From Streptomyces tropicalis (GTDB taxonomy: Bacteria > Actinomycetota > Actinomycetes > Streptomycetales > Streptomycetaceae): a DNA stretch of 64,000 bases. How positions within the stretch are numbered: position 1 is the first letter of the stretch; each line of letters opens with the position of its first letter. A model generated the notes under the pieces. That model was given only the letters and a program-made list of their open reading frames with translations. It was not told the origin of the DNA and searched no databases. Location of the stretch: contig NZ_JARJBB010000009.1 of assembly GCF_029269835.1 (NCBI RefSeq), positions 186,001-250,000 on the forward strand, written 5' to 3'. The position numbers were made by a program, and so were the translations under genes. Of this stretch, positions 1 through 8,859 are shown piece by piece.

Positions 1-71
1 CACGCTGCCGGCGTGAGCGGCCGCCGGAAGCCGCCGGGGCGTCCGGCGGGGGATCCGGCGGCGGGGGCCCG

Positions 72-569
72 TCACGGGGTGCCGAAGAGGCGCTCCCGGT
101 GGGCCCGCCAGCGTTCCATCATGGTCTCGACCTCGTGCTCGACGAACTCGAAGAAGGCCAGCGTCTCGGTGAGCCTGCGGCCCGCCGGGGTGTCCGCGCC
201 CAGGCTGGCCACGCCCTCGCGCAGCGCGTCCTCCCACCGCTTGATGATGGCCTCGCGGCTGGTCAGGGCCTCGTACCACTGGTCGCCGTGGACCCGGTAC
301 CGCTCCCGCCGCGAGCCGGGCGCCCGCTCGCGCGACACCATGTGCACCTGGGCCAGGTAGCGCACGGCTCCGGACACGGCCGCAGGGCTGACCTTCAGCT
401 GCTCCCCCAGCTCGGCGGAGGTCAGCGCGCCGGTGTCGGAGGCGAGGAGCGCCGCGAAGACCCGTCCGGGCATGCGGGGCAGGCCGGCCTCGACGAGCTG
501 CGCCGCGAAGTGCTCCACGAATCGCGACACGGACTCCGGGTCCCGCTCCGCCGCCTTCGGCTCGGTCAT
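72..569 (-). CDS. GbsR/MarR-family transcriptional regulator
   Basis: A 165-residue protein with a winged helix-turn-helix of the GbsR/MarR type. The recognition region is around residues 50-75 (LTSAELGEQLKVSPAAVSGA), followed by a basic wing (RERAPGSRRERY) and an alpha-helical C-terminal half that in this family dimerises. The start is ATG at 569. It is divergent from the ABC transporter at 673, with about 100 bases between the starts. By family precedent it most likely represses that exporter and itself, responding to an unknown ligand. The divergent arrangement is seen in the sequence; the regulatory link is inferred. Confidence 0.9.
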   Translation of the reverse strand: MTEPKAAERDPESVSRFVEHFAAQLVEAGLPRMPGRVFAALLASDTGALTSAELGEQLKVSPAAVSGAVRYLAQVHMVSRERAPGSRRERYRVHGDQWYEALTSREAIIKRWEDALREGVASLGADTPAGRRLTETLAFFEFVEHEVETMMERWRAHRERLFGTP

Positions 570-672
570 GTCCGGATCATCTCCCCTGTTCGGACGCGGT
601 GGTCAGTCTACCGGGCGGTTTCCATTGTTTTATAGCTTCACAAATTTCTGAAAGAAGCGTACGTTCTGAAGC
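570..672. promoter_or_regulatory. Divergent promoter region, GbsR-type regulator / ABC exporter
   Basis: An unusually AT-rich stretch for this genome (around 620-670), between divergent starts. It carries two direct TTCTGAA copies at 646-652 and 664-670, the second ending 2 bases before the ATG of the ABC ATPase. These are candidate operator half-sites for the adjacent regulator; this is inference from position only. Confidence 0.45.
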
Positions 673-1635
673 ATGACCAAGGCCATCACCGTGTCCGGGC
701 TGCACAAGTCCTTCGGCCGGACCCACGCCCTGGACGGGCTCGACCTCGACGTCGCGGCCGGCGAGGTGCACGGCTTCCTCGGCCCCAACGGCTCCGGCAA
801 GTCCACGACCATCCGGGTGCTGCTCGGGCTGCTGCGCGCCGACGCGGGCGCCGCGCAGGTGCTGGGCCGGGACCCCTGGCGGGACGCGGTGGAGGTGCAC
901 CGGCGGATCGCCTACGTCCCCGGCGACGTGACCCTGTGGCGCAACCTCACCGGCGGCGAGGTCGTCGACCTGTACGGGCGGCTGCGCGGAGGGCTGGACC
1001 GGCGGCGCCGGGCGGAGCTGGTCGAGCGGTTCGAGCTGGACCCCACGAAGAAGGGCCGGACGTACTCCAAGGGCAACCGGCAGAAGGTCGCCCTGGTCGC
1101 CGCCTTCGCCTCGGACGTCGACCTCCTGGTGCTCGACGAGCCGACCTCGGGACTGGACCCGCTGATGGAGGAGGTCTTCCGGCGGTGCGTCGAGGAGGAG
1201 CGGCAGCGCGGGCGCACCGTCCTGCTCTCCTCGCACATCCTCGGCGAGGTCGAGGAGCTGTGCGACCGGGTCAGCATCATCCGCCGCGGCCGGACCGTCG
1301 AGAGCGGCTCGCTGGCGGACCTGCGGCACCTCACCCGCACCAGCGTCCACGCCGAGCTCGCCGGGCCGCCCGACGGCCTCTCCGGGCTGCCCGGCGTCCA
1401 CGACCTCGACGTCCGGGGCCGCCGGGTCCGCCTCCAGGTCGACACCGACAAGCTCGACGCGGTGCTGCGGTCGCTGACCGCGTCCGGGGTGCGGTCCCTG
1501 ACGTCGACCCCGCCGACGCTGGAAGAGCTGTTCCTGCGCCATTACACCGGCGACGGCGACGGCAGCGCGGACGCCGGGGACGGCGCCGGCGCCGCCGGTC
1601 CTCGCGGCGGGACGGCCTCCGGGGTGACGCGATGA
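673..1635 (+). CDS. ABC transporter ATP-binding protein (drug-export type)
   Basis: A 320-residue nucleotide-binding subunit. Walker A GPNGSGKST lies near residue 40, the signature-like motif YSKGNRQKV near 140, Walker B with LLVLDEPTSGLDP near 155, and the H-loop SSHIL near 185. The C-terminal about 100 residues form the DrrA/CcmA-type extension. It energises export through the permease encoded next, whose ATG overlaps this stop codon by four bases (ATGA), showing translational coupling. The extreme C-terminus is low-complexity Gly/Ala/Asp. The substrate is not evident; lipophilic drugs or siderophore-like products are usual for such pairs. Confidence 0.93.
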   Translation: MTKAITVSGLHKSFGRTHALDGLDLDVAAGEVHGFLGPNGSGKSTTIRVLLGLLRADAGAAQVLGRDPWRDAVEVHRRIAYVPGDVTLWRNLTGGEVVDLYGRLRGGLDRRRRAELVERFELDPTKKGRTYSKGNRQKVALVAAFASDVDLLVLDEPTSGLDPLMEEVFRRCVEEERQRGRTVLLSSHILGEVEELCDRVSIIRRGRTVESGSLADLRHLTRTSVHAELAGPPDGLSGLPGVHDLDVRGRRVRLQVDTDKLDAVLRSLTASGVRSLTSTPPTLEELFLRHYTGDGDGSADAGDGAGAAGPRGGTASGVTR

Positions 1636-3236
1636 CGGCCGTGACCGCCGCGCTCCGGCCGCGGAGCGACCGCCCCTGGGCGGGCACCGGCACCCTGCTC
1701 CGGTTCGCGCTGCGCCGCGACCGGGTGATGCTGCCGGTCTGGGTCGCGGTGACCGCGCTGATGGTGCTGTCCATGCCCGGCGCCCTGGCCGGCCTGTACG
1801 GCACCCCGGCGGCCCGCGCCGACCTGATGCACCAGATGGCCGCCAACACCTCCCTGCGGGCGGTGGTCGGCCCGGTCCTCGGCGACTCGCTGGGGGCGCT
1901 GACCGCGTGGCGGGTCGGCGTGTACGCGGCCGCGCTGGCCGCGGTCATGAGTCTGCTGGTCGTCGTCCGGCACACCCGTGACGAGGAGGAGAGCGGGCGC
2001 CAGGAGCTGCTGTCGGCGGGGGCGGTGGGGCGCCGGGCGCCGCTGGCGGCCGCGCTGCTGACCGCCGCGGCCGGCGACGCGGTCCTCGCCCTGCTGATCG
2101 CCGCGGGCCTGACCGGGCAGGGCACCGCCGGGGCACTGGCCTTCGGGCTCGCGGTGGGCGGCGCGGGCCTGGTCTTCGCCGGGGTGGCGGCGATCGCCGC
2201 CCAGCTGACGGAGAGCGCCCGGCTGGCCCGGGGCCTGACCGCGGCCGTCCTCGGCGCCGCGTTCGTGCTGCGGGCGGCCGGTGACTCGGCCACCACCGAC
2301 GGCTCGTCGGTGCTGACCCGGCTCTCCCCCCTGGGCTGGGTGGAGAACGTCCGGGCCTACGCGGGCGAGCGCTGGTGGGTGCTGCTGCTGTTCGCCACCA
2401 CGGCGGCGGCCCTGGCCGCGGCCGCCCACGCCCTGGCCGCCCGCCGGGACGTCGGCATGAGCTTCCTGCCCACCCGGCCGGGACCCGCCGAGGGCCGGCT
2501 CGCCACCGCGGGCGCGCTGGCCCGGCGGCTGCAGCGGGGCGGTGTGCTCGGCTGGAGCGCCGGCTTCTTCGTCGCGGGCGTCGTCTACGGCGGGCTGACG
2601 GACGGCGCCGCGAAGCTGGTCGGGGACAACGCCCGGGCCCGTGAGATCTTCCAGCGGATGGGCGGGCAGGCCGGCCTGGCGAACGCGTTCCTCGCGGCGA
2701 TGGTCGGCATGCTGGGCGTGATCGCCGCGCTCTACGTCACGGCGTCCGTGCTGCGGCTGCACGGCGAGGAGACCGCGGGCCGCGCCGAGCCGGTGCTGGC
2801 GGCCTCCGTGGGGCGGCTGCGCTGGGCCGCCGGGCACCTGGTGATCGCCTTCGGCGGGACGGTCCTGATCATGCTGCTGGCGGGGCTGGGCCTCGCGCTC
2901 GGCCACGGCACGGGGCTCGGCCCGATCCTGGGGGCGTGTCTGGTGCAGGTGCCGGCGGTATGGGTGGTCGGCGGTCTGGCCGTCCTGCTCCACGGGATGC
3001 TGCCGCGCGCGGCGGCGGCCGCGTGGGGCGTGGCCGTCGCGGTCCTGCTGATCGGCTGGGTCGGCCCGGCGCTGGACCTCCCGCGGACGGTGCTGGACCT
3101 CTCGCCCTTCGGTCACCTGCCCAAGATGCCCGGCGCCGCCATGGACTGGCCCCCGGTCCTGGCCCTCACGGCTCTCGCCGCGTGCCTGAACGCCGCGGGC
3201 CTGACGGCCCTGCATCACCGCGACATCACGACGTGA
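1632..3236 (+). CDS. ABC transporter permease, two-module (ABC-2 like)
   Basis: A 534-residue integral membrane protein with about 12 hydrophobic segments in two similar halves, each starting with a cytoplasmic stretch followed by six segments. This matches the exporter permeases (antibiotic transporter / polyketide-export type) that pair with one DrrA-like ATPase. The start is ATG 1632, overlapping the ATPase stop; the same frame is open further upstream, but that part is antisense to coding logic and overlaps the ATPase gene. It forms the membrane channel of the exporter controlled by the divergent GbsR-type regulator. Confidence 0.88.
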   Translation: MTAVTAALRPRSDRPWAGTGTLLRFALRRDRVMLPVWVAVTALMVLSMPGALAGLYGTPAARADLMHQMAANTSLRAVVGPVLGDSLGALTAWRVGVYAAALAAVMSLLVVVRHTRDEEESGRQELLSAGAVGRRAPLAAALLTAAAGDAVLALLIAAGLTGQGTAGALAFGLAVGGAGLVFAGVAAIAAQLTESARLARGLTAAVLGAAFVLRAAGDSATTDGSSVLTRLSPLGWVENVRAYAGERWWVLLLFATTAAALAAAAHALAARRDVGMSFLPTRPGPAEGRLATAGALARRLQRGGVLGWSAGFFVAGVVYGGLTDGAAKLVGDNARAREIFQRMGGQAGLANAFLAAMVGMLGVIAALYVTASVLRLHGEETAGRAEPVLAASVGRLRWAAGHLVIAFGGTVLIMLLAGLGLALGHGTGLGPILGACLVQVPAVWVVGGLAVLLHGMLPRAAAAAWGVAVAVLLIGWVGPALDLPRTVLDLSPFGHLPKMPGAAMDWPPVLALTALAACLNAAGLTALHHRDITT

Positions 3237-3267
3237 CGGGTGTGCCGGGTCCGGAGGGTTTCGGAAC

Positions 3268-3870
3268 TCAGTCGACGTGGTCCTTCAGCTTCCCGGTGTC
3301 GAGTTCGATCCCGAGGGGATCGGGAAGCACGAGCACGGCGCCGAACGGCACCGTGCGACTCAGGCGGTACCCGACGCCCGGGTCGGGGTCGCTGTAGAGC
3401 TTCACGACGCAGGCGTCCCGGTCGATCAGCAGGTAGAGCGGAACACCCGCCGCGCCGTAGGCGACCGGCTTCTCCTGCCGGTCGCGCCGGTCGGTGTCGG
3501 CGTCGTACGACGTGACCTCGACGGCGAGGAGCACACCGTCAGGATCGGCCCACTCTCCGTGCCCGGCGAAATGGTCCTCGGGCACGACCACCGCGTCGGG
3601 CCGGGCCCTGCCGCCGCGGTACTTCTCCACCCGCAATCCCCTGCCCTGGTACACGTCGAGGTCGGGGCGGGCCTGCATACAGCGCTTGCTCAGCCACACC
3701 ACGATGGTGTCGTGGTCGCCATCGGCCGCTTTCCCGACCCTGATCCGTCCGTCGATGAACTCGAACCTGACGGTGTCGTCGGTCTCCCTGGCCGTGAAGT
3801 CGGCGATCCTCTCGAACTCGTCCACCGACATCTGGGGCGTGTGCAACGAGCGCTCTGCCATGACCGTCAT
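3268..3870 (-). CDS. Uma2-family (DUF820) restriction-endonuclease-fold protein
   Basis: A 200-residue PD-(D/E)XK-fold protein of the Uma2 family. The putative catalytic residues are visible: Asp in RPDAVVV near residue 98, Glu in LAVEVTS near 119, and Lys in RQEKPVAYGAAG near 133, followed by the typical PLYLLIDRD strand. The start is ATG 3870, preceded by GGGGAGG. Uma2 genes are very abundant and usually solitary in Streptomyces; their biological substrate is unknown. It stands alone between the exporter and the P450 gene, convergent with the exporter. Confidence 0.85.
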   Translation of the reverse strand: MTVMAERSLHTPQMSVDEFERIADFTARETDDTVRFEFIDGRIRVGKAADGDHDTIVVWLSKRCMQARPDLDVYQGRGLRVEKYRGGRARPDAVVVPEDHFAGHGEWADPDGVLLAVEVTSYDADTDRRDRQEKPVAYGAAGVPLYLLIDRDACVVKLYSDPDPGVGYRLSRTVPFGAVLVLPDPLGIELDTGKLKDHVD

Positions 3871-3961
3871 GGTGCCTCCCCTCGCAGGCAGGCAGACACC
3901 AGCTTGACGAGCCGGGGGCGGCCACCGGCCGGAATCGCCCGGCGATCAGCCGAACGGGTGA

Positions 3962-5188
3962 TCAGGCGACCCGCACGTCCAGCCCCTCCAGCCCCCGGAT
4001 CACGAAGTTCGGCTTCCGCCGCGGCTCCGCCGCGAGGCGCAGCGAGGGGGCCCGCTCCAGCAGCGCCGCCATGGACGCGGCGAGCTCCATCCGGGCCAGA
4101 GGGGCGCCGATGCAGTAGTGGATGCCGGCGCTGAAGGAGATGTGCGGGTTGTCCGCGCGGGTGAGGTCCAGGCGGCCGGGGTCGGCGAACACGGCCGGAT
4201 CGTGGTTGGCCGAGCCGAAGAGCAGGGCGATCTCGGAGCCCCGGGGGATCACCGTGCCGTCGATGTCGACGTCCTCCAGCACCCAGCGCTCGAAGAGCTG
4301 GAGCGGGGTGTCGTAGCGCATCAGCTCCTCGACGGCGGACGGGATCAGGGAGTGGTCGGCGCGCAGGGCGGCCAGCTGGTCCGGGTTGCGGAACAGGGCC
4401 CACCACCCGTTCACCGTGGCGTTCACCGTCGCCTCGTGGCCGGCGTTGAGGAGGAGAACCGCGGTGGAGATCATCTCCTGCTCGGTCAGCCGGTCGTCGT
4501 CCTCGTCGTGGGCCGCGATCAGCCCGGAGATCAGGTCGTCCCCCGGCTCCTTGCGGCGGGCCGCGATCAGCTCCCGCAGGCACGCGGAGAACTCCACCGA
4601 CGCCCGCACCGCGCGGTCCGCCACCTCCGCGGAGGGGTTCAGCTCGTACATCCCGCAGATGTCCGCCGACCAGGGCCGCAGCTGCGCCCGGTCCGCCGGG
4701 GGGATGCCCAGCATCTCGGCGATCACCGCCACCGGCAGCGGCTCCGCGACGTCCGCCAGCAGATCGCCGCCGCCCCGCGCGACCAGCTTCCCCGCCAGCT
4801 CGTGGGCCAGGCCCCGCACGTACGGCCTCAGCCGCTCGACGGTGCGCGGGGTGAACGCCTTCGACACCAGGCGCCGGATCCGGGTGTGGTCCGGCGGCTC
4901 CAGGTCGAGCATTCCGTGGTCGTTGAGCGTGTGGAAGGGCTCGTGCTCCGGCGGCGGTGCAGTCCGCCCGAAGTCCTCGTGCGTGAACCGGTGCTGGTAC
5001 GTCCGCCCCAGCCGGCGGTCCCGCAGCAGCGCCGAGACGTCCGCGTGGTGCGGCACCAGCCACTGGTCGGTCCGCTCGAACCGGACCACCCGGCCGCGGG
5101 CCCGCAGCCCGGCGTAGGCCGGGTAGGGGTCGGCGAGGAACGCCGGGTCCCAGGGGTCGAACTCCTGCCCGCTCCGCGAAGCTGCCAT
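3962..5188 (-). CDS. Cytochrome P450 monooxygenase
   Basis: A 408-residue soluble bacterial class I P450. Diagnostic motifs: the I-helix oxygen-binding segment LLLNAGHEATV near residue 235 (acidic-Thr pair replaced by HEAT, still with the conserved Thr), the K-helix E-x-x-R in EELMRYDTP near 288, and the heme-ligand loop SFSAGIHYCIGAPLAR near 350 with the axial Cys. It needs external ferredoxin and reductase, and none is encoded next to it. No biosynthetic genes flank it, so the substrate cannot be guessed from context. The length and motifs are intact. Confidence 0.93.
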   Translation of the reverse strand: MAASRSGQEFDPWDPAFLADPYPAYAGLRARGRVVRFERTDQWLVPHHADVSALLRDRRLGRTYQHRFTHEDFGRTAPPPEHEPFHTLNDHGMLDLEPPDHTRIRRLVSKAFTPRTVERLRPYVRGLAHELAGKLVARGGGDLLADVAEPLPVAVIAEMLGIPPADRAQLRPWSADICGMYELNPSAEVADRAVRASVEFSACLRELIAARRKEPGDDLISGLIAAHDEDDDRLTEQEMISTAVLLLNAGHEATVNATVNGWWALFRNPDQLAALRADHSLIPSAVEELMRYDTPLQLFERWVLEDVDIDGTVIPRGSEIALLFGSANHDPAVFADPGRLDLTRADNPHISFSAGIHYCIGAPLARMELAASMAALLERAPSLRLAAEPRRKPNFVIRGLEGLDVRVA

Positions 5189-5271
5189 GCCCGGACGCTA
5201 GCCCGCCCTCCCCCTTCCTGACCAGGGGCGGGCGGGGGCGCCGCCCGGGACCGGCCCGGAGGCCTCCGGGG

Positions 5272-5946
5272 TCACCCCGGGGTCACCAGCCGGGCCTCGT
5301 AGGCGAAGACCGCGGCCTGGGTGCGGTCCCTCAGGCCCAGCTTCACCAGGATGCGGCTCACATGGGTCTTGATCGTGGACTCGGCGACCACCAGCCGCTC
5401 GGCGATCTCCGCGTTGGACAGGCCCTGGGCGATCCGCACCAGCACCTCCGTCTCACGCTCGGTCAGGTCGCCGTAGGACGCGCTGCCGGGCAGGGCCGGG
5501 ACGGGGGCGTCGGAGAGCCGGGAGAACTCGGTGATCAGACGGCGGGTGACCGAGGGGGCCAGGAGCGCCTCGCCGGCGGCGACCACCTTGACGCCGTCGG
5601 CCAGTTGGCGTGCCGAGGCGTCCTTCAGCAGGAAGCCGGAGGCGCCCGCCCGCAGCGCCTGGTACACGTACTCGTCGAGGTCGAAGGTGGTGAGCACCAG
5701 CACCTTCGCCGTGCCGTCCGCGGCGACGATCTCGCGGGTGGCCTCGATGCCGTTCAGTTCCGGCATGCGGATGTCCATCAGCACGACGTCCGGGGCGAGT
5801 TCACGGACCCGCTCGACGGCCTCGCGGCCGTTGACGGCCTCCCCGACGACCTCGATGTCCGGCATCGCGTTCAGCAGCACCGAGAAGCCCTCGCGGACCA
5901 TCATCTGGTCGTCCGCGATCAGCACCCGGACGGCGGGGCCCGTCAT
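5272..5946 (-). CDS. NarL/LuxR-family response regulator
   Basis: A 224-residue two-component response regulator. The receiver domain (about 1-120) has acidic residues in LIADDQ, the phospho-acceptor Asp in VVLMDIRMPE near 54, and Lys in FLLKDAS near 105. The C-terminal LuxR-type HTH (about 155-215) includes LTERETEVLVRIAQG. The start is ATG 5946, which overlaps the stop of the upstream histidine kinase by four bases (ATGA), so the pair is translationally coupled. The same frame is open far upstream, but that part is only a shadow of the kinase gene. Target genes are unknown. Confidence 0.94.
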   Translation of the reverse strand: MTGPAVRVLIADDQMMVREGFSVLLNAMPDIEVVGEAVNGREAVERVRELAPDVVLMDIRMPELNGIEATREIVAADGTAKVLVLTTFDLDEYVYQALRAGASGFLLKDASARQLADGVKVVAAGEALLAPSVTRRLITEFSRLSDAPVPALPGSASYGDLTERETEVLVRIAQGLSNAEIAERLVVAESTIKTHVSRILVKLGLRDRTQAAVFAYEARLVTPG

Positions 5947-7304
5947 GCGGCGGCCTCCTCGTCGCCCGGGCGCGGGGCCGCGGGGCCGGCCGGCAGGAAC
6001 ACCGTCACCTCGTAGCCGCCGTCGCCCGAAGGCCCCGCCGTCATCCGCCCGTTCAGCATCGACACCCGCTCCCGCATGCCGGTCAGGCCGTGCCCGGCGC
6101 CGGGCGTGGGCCGCTCCGGGGCCGGTCCCGACGGCGGGCCGTTGACCACGCGCAGGCCGAGTCCGCCGATGACGTGGCCGACCTCGACGCGGGCGGCGGC
6201 GCCCGGCGCGTGCCGCAGGGCGTTGCTCAGCGCCTCCTGGACGATCCGGTACGCCGACAGCTCGACGCCCTGCGGGAGTTCGCGCACCGCGCCGGTCACC
6301 GCCTTGTCCACCGCGAGACCCGCCTCCCGCACGTTCGCCAGCAGCCGGTCGAGGTCGGCGAGTGTGGGCTGCGGCGCCTGCGGGGCCTCGTAGTCCGCCG
6401 CGCGGACCACACCGAGGACGCGGCGCAGCTCGGTGAGCGCGGCCACCGCGTTCTCCCGGATCGTGGCGAAGGCCTTCTCCAGCTCCGGCGGCGGGTTCTG
6501 CACCCGGTAGGGGGCGGCCTCGGCCTGGATCGCGACCACGGACATGTGGTGGGCGACGACGTCGTGCAGCTCGCGCGCGATGGTGGTGCGCTCCTCCAGG
6601 AGGGTGCGGCGTGAGCGTTCGTGCGCGGTCACGGTCTGCTCGGCGGTGACCTGCCGTTCGGCGCTGCGGCGGACGTGCCAGACGGTGACGGCGAGCAGCA
6701 CGAAGGCGTACAGCGTCAGCACGGACGCGGAGTTGCTGCTGAAGCGCCGGCCGAGCGCGGTCTCCAGGACGAACGCGTAGGCCGCGGTGACGGCCCACAT
6801 CCACGCGGCGGTGCGCGGCCGGGTGCGGATCGCCACCACGGTGACCACCACCGCCTGCGCGACGAGGCTGCCGGGCTGCCAGGGCCAGTCCCCGGCACCG
6901 CCGGCGATCACCGACGAGACCGCGGTGCCCGCGAGCGACGCCCAGAAGGCGCCGACCGGGCGGACCAGCGTCAGCAGCACCGGGACCAGGGCGAGCAGGC
7001 CCGCCACCGGGGCCGCCGGGCTGTCCGCCGTGCCGGCCCAGGCGACGAACGCCGCGAACAGGCCGGCCGCCGCGACCAGGACGTGCCGCCGCCACACCGC
7101 GAACGCGCCCCCGCGGCCGAGCAGCCGGCCGCTCGGCGCGGCCACGCTCCGGCAGGGCAGCGGGCGGTAGGCGAACGCGTCGTGGAACAGGTCCTGCCGC
7201 AGTCCCCGCAGGGCCTCCGCGGCCGCGCGGTACTCGGGGCTGCGCGGCACGTAGGGGCGGAAGCCGCCGTCCGGCGCCGGGTGCGTCTGGGTCGTCTCGG
7301 TCAC
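5943..7304 (-). CDS. Sensor histidine kinase (HisKA_3 / NarX-DesK type)
   Basis: A 453-residue membrane kinase. The N-terminal about 60 residues are cytoplasmic, then about five to six membrane segments (about 70-205), a dimerisation/phospho-acceptor helix with ARELHDVVAHHMSV near residue 245, and a C-terminal HATPase domain ending with GHGLTGMRERV near 415. It phosphorylates the coupled NarL-type regulator encoded immediately downstream. The membrane sensor has no large extracellular domain, suggesting intramembrane sensing of cell-envelope stress, as in many actinomycete pairs (inference). Confidence 0.93.
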   Translation of the reverse strand: MTETTQTHPAPDGGFRPYVPRSPEYRAAAEALRGLRQDLFHDAFAYRPLPCRSVAAPSGRLLGRGGAFAVWRRHVLVAAAGLFAAFVAWAGTADSPAAPVAGLLALVPVLLTLVRPVGAFWASLAGTAVSSVIAGGAGDWPWQPGSLVAQAVVVTVVAIRTRPRTAAWMWAVTAAYAFVLETALGRRFSSNSASVLTLYAFVLLAVTVWHVRRSAERQVTAEQTVTAHERSRRTLLEERTTIARELHDVVAHHMSVVAIQAEAAPYRVQNPPPELEKAFATIRENAVAALTELRRVLGVVRAADYEAPQAPQPTLADLDRLLANVREAGLAVDKAVTGAVRELPQGVELSAYRIVQEALSNALRHAPGAAARVEVGHVIGGLGLRVVNGPPSGPAPERPTPGAGHGLTGMRERVSMLNGRMTAGPSGDGGYEVTVFLPAGPAAPRPGDEEAAA

Positions 7305-7777
7305 GCTGGAAACGGTAGGCGCCGGCGGGTGACGGGGTCGTCAGCAGTGAGAGGGTTCTCCGGCATCCGTCTCAGGTACTACGGAGCCCGACGGGCCCGG
7401 CCGGGTAGCGGGTCCGCGGCGCCGTGCGCCCGCGACCGGCGCGGCGTGCGGGGTCCGTCGCCGGCGCGGCCCGCACGCGCCTCCGCCCGTCCACCGGGCG
7501 CGCCGCCCCTGGCCGGCTCCCCCGCTCCGGAGCGTCACCCCCGGCCTGCCGCCTGTGCCCGTGCCCGGGGCGGCGGGCTCCCCCGACTCCCCCCGGCCCG
7601 TCCCGCTCCCGCTCGCGGTCTCCGGTCCCCGGCCCATGGCTCTCCTCCCCCGTGCACCGCCCCTCCACCGGGGCCGTCCACCGGGGACGTCACGGAGCGG
7701 GGGCCGTCGTCCGCGTCATGCCGGGGAGCCGTCCTCGCGGGCGGCTCTCAGGTACGACGGGTATGACGCGGCGGCGC
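7305..7777. other. Non-coding gap, no gene recognised
   Basis: About 470 bases between the start of the histidine kinase and the stop of the formamidase-like gene. Open frames here are G+C-driven shadows with Arg/Pro/Gly-rich translations and no ribosome binding site. I see no RNA gene or clear terminator. It contains the promoter of the kinase operon, probably just upstream of 7304. Confidence 0.6.
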
Positions 7778-8659
7778 TCACCAGGCGAGCTGGGCGATCT
7801 CCTCGGTGACCACCGCGCCGGCGTCGGCGGCCGGGTCGATCAGCGGGAAGTGGCCGACGTCCTCCAGGAGCGTCAGCCCCACGACCTCGCCGGCCCGCGC
7901 GGCCGCGTCGGCGTAGGACTCGGCGACGGCCTGCGGCACGACCGTGTCGGTGCGGCCCTGCACGAGGGTCGTGGCGATGCCGGTCGGCAGCAGCAGCGCC
8001 GGGTCGGCGTACGGCTGCCGCTGCGCGAAACAGTCCTCGCCTCCGAGGAGCTGGCGGGCGGCGCCGCCGCACACGTCCAACTTCCCGGCGACCGCGAAGT
8101 CGGCGATGGGGGCGAGGGCGACCACGCCGCGCAGGGCGGGCGGGCCGGGCAGGCGCCAGGGGGCGTCCGCGGGCAGCACGTGCCGGGCCGCGGCCCACAG
8201 GGCGAGGTGGCCGCCCGCCGAGTGGCCGGTGAGCACGGTGCGGCGCGGGTCGGCCTGCGGGAGGGCCCGGCGGGCCAGGTCCGGCAGGGCGTCCAGCGCG
8301 GCCGCCACGTCGTCGAAGGTGTCCGGCCAGCGGCCCGCGACCGGGGGGCCGTCCGGCGCCGGGCCGGGGGCGCCGCGCCGGTACTCGACGCTGGCCACGG
8401 CGAAGCCCCGGCGGGCCAGGAGGCCGGCCAGCGGGCTGATGTGACGGCGGTCGTACGGGGCCCGCCAGGCACCGCCGTGCAGCACCACGACCAGTGGCGC
8501 CGAGGCGGCGGCGTCCGGTCCCGTGCCGTGCGGGGCGTACAGGTCGACGACCTGGTCCGGGTGGTCGCCGTACGCGGCGGTGGCGTCGGGCTCCACCGGC
8601 GGGTGCGAGAAGGCCGATTCCTCCTCGGCGGCGTCGCGGGGCGTGTCGGCGTCCGGCAT
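7778..8659 (-). CDS. Alpha/beta hydrolase, probable kynurenine formamidase
   Basis: A 293-residue alpha/beta hydrolase of the esterase/lipase (HSL/BD-FAE) class. The oxyanion motif HGGAW lies near residue 65, the nucleophile elbow GHSAGG near 150, Asp in GRTDTVV near 240 and His in VGHFPL near 270. HGG-x-W is characteristic of the kynurenine formamidase (arylformamidase) branch. Its location next to kynureninase and tryptophan dioxygenase supports hydrolysis of N-formylkynurenine to kynurenine. The start is ATG 8659 with GAGAGG/TTGGAG upstream; an in-frame TTG at 8674 is less likely. It is divergent from the TetR gene at 8860. The enzyme assignment is inference from motif plus context. Confidence 0.78.
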   Translation of the reverse strand: MPDADTPRDAAEEESAFSHPPVEPDATAAYGDHPDQVVDLYAPHGTGPDAAASAPLVVVLHGGAWRAPYDRRHISPLAGLLARRGFAVASVEYRRGAPGPAPDGPPVAGRWPDTFDDVAAALDALPDLARRALPQADPRRTVLTGHSAGGHLALWAAARHVLPADAPWRLPGPPALRGVVALAPIADFAVAGKLDVCGGAARQLLGGEDCFAQRQPYADPALLLPTGIATTLVQGRTDTVVPQAVAESYADAAARAGEVVGLTLLEDVGHFPLIDPAADAGAVVTEEIAQLAW

Positions 8660-8859
8660 GCTCCAACCTCTCAAGGACGTAACGGACTTGACGGACGGGG
8701 AGGTGATCCGGCCGTTGGCGGGGACGGTATCAGGCCGTTGACGTGCGCGGACAAGGGGATGTCACGCTCGGTGAGCGGTAAACGGTTCTGCTGTTTCGTT
8801 AGGCTGTCGCCGTGTTCGCGGCGGAACCCGGCCCGCCCGACGGAGGCAAGGAGGCCGCC

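Noticed and set aside
577..1542. Long open frame on the minus strand opposite the ABC ATPase gene
   Set aside because: Shadow of a high-GC gene; Gln/Pro/Val-rich translation without domains and fully antisense to a clear ABC protein.
936..1631. Upstream extension of the permease reading frame
   Set aside because: Arg/Ala/Pro-rich out-of-frame reading of the ATPase gene; ATG 1632 overlapping the ATPase stop is the natural start.
7341..7668. Open frames between the histidine kinase and formamidase genes
   Set aside because: No Shine-Dalgarno sequence, biased Gly/Arg/Pro composition, no domain; treated as non-coding.
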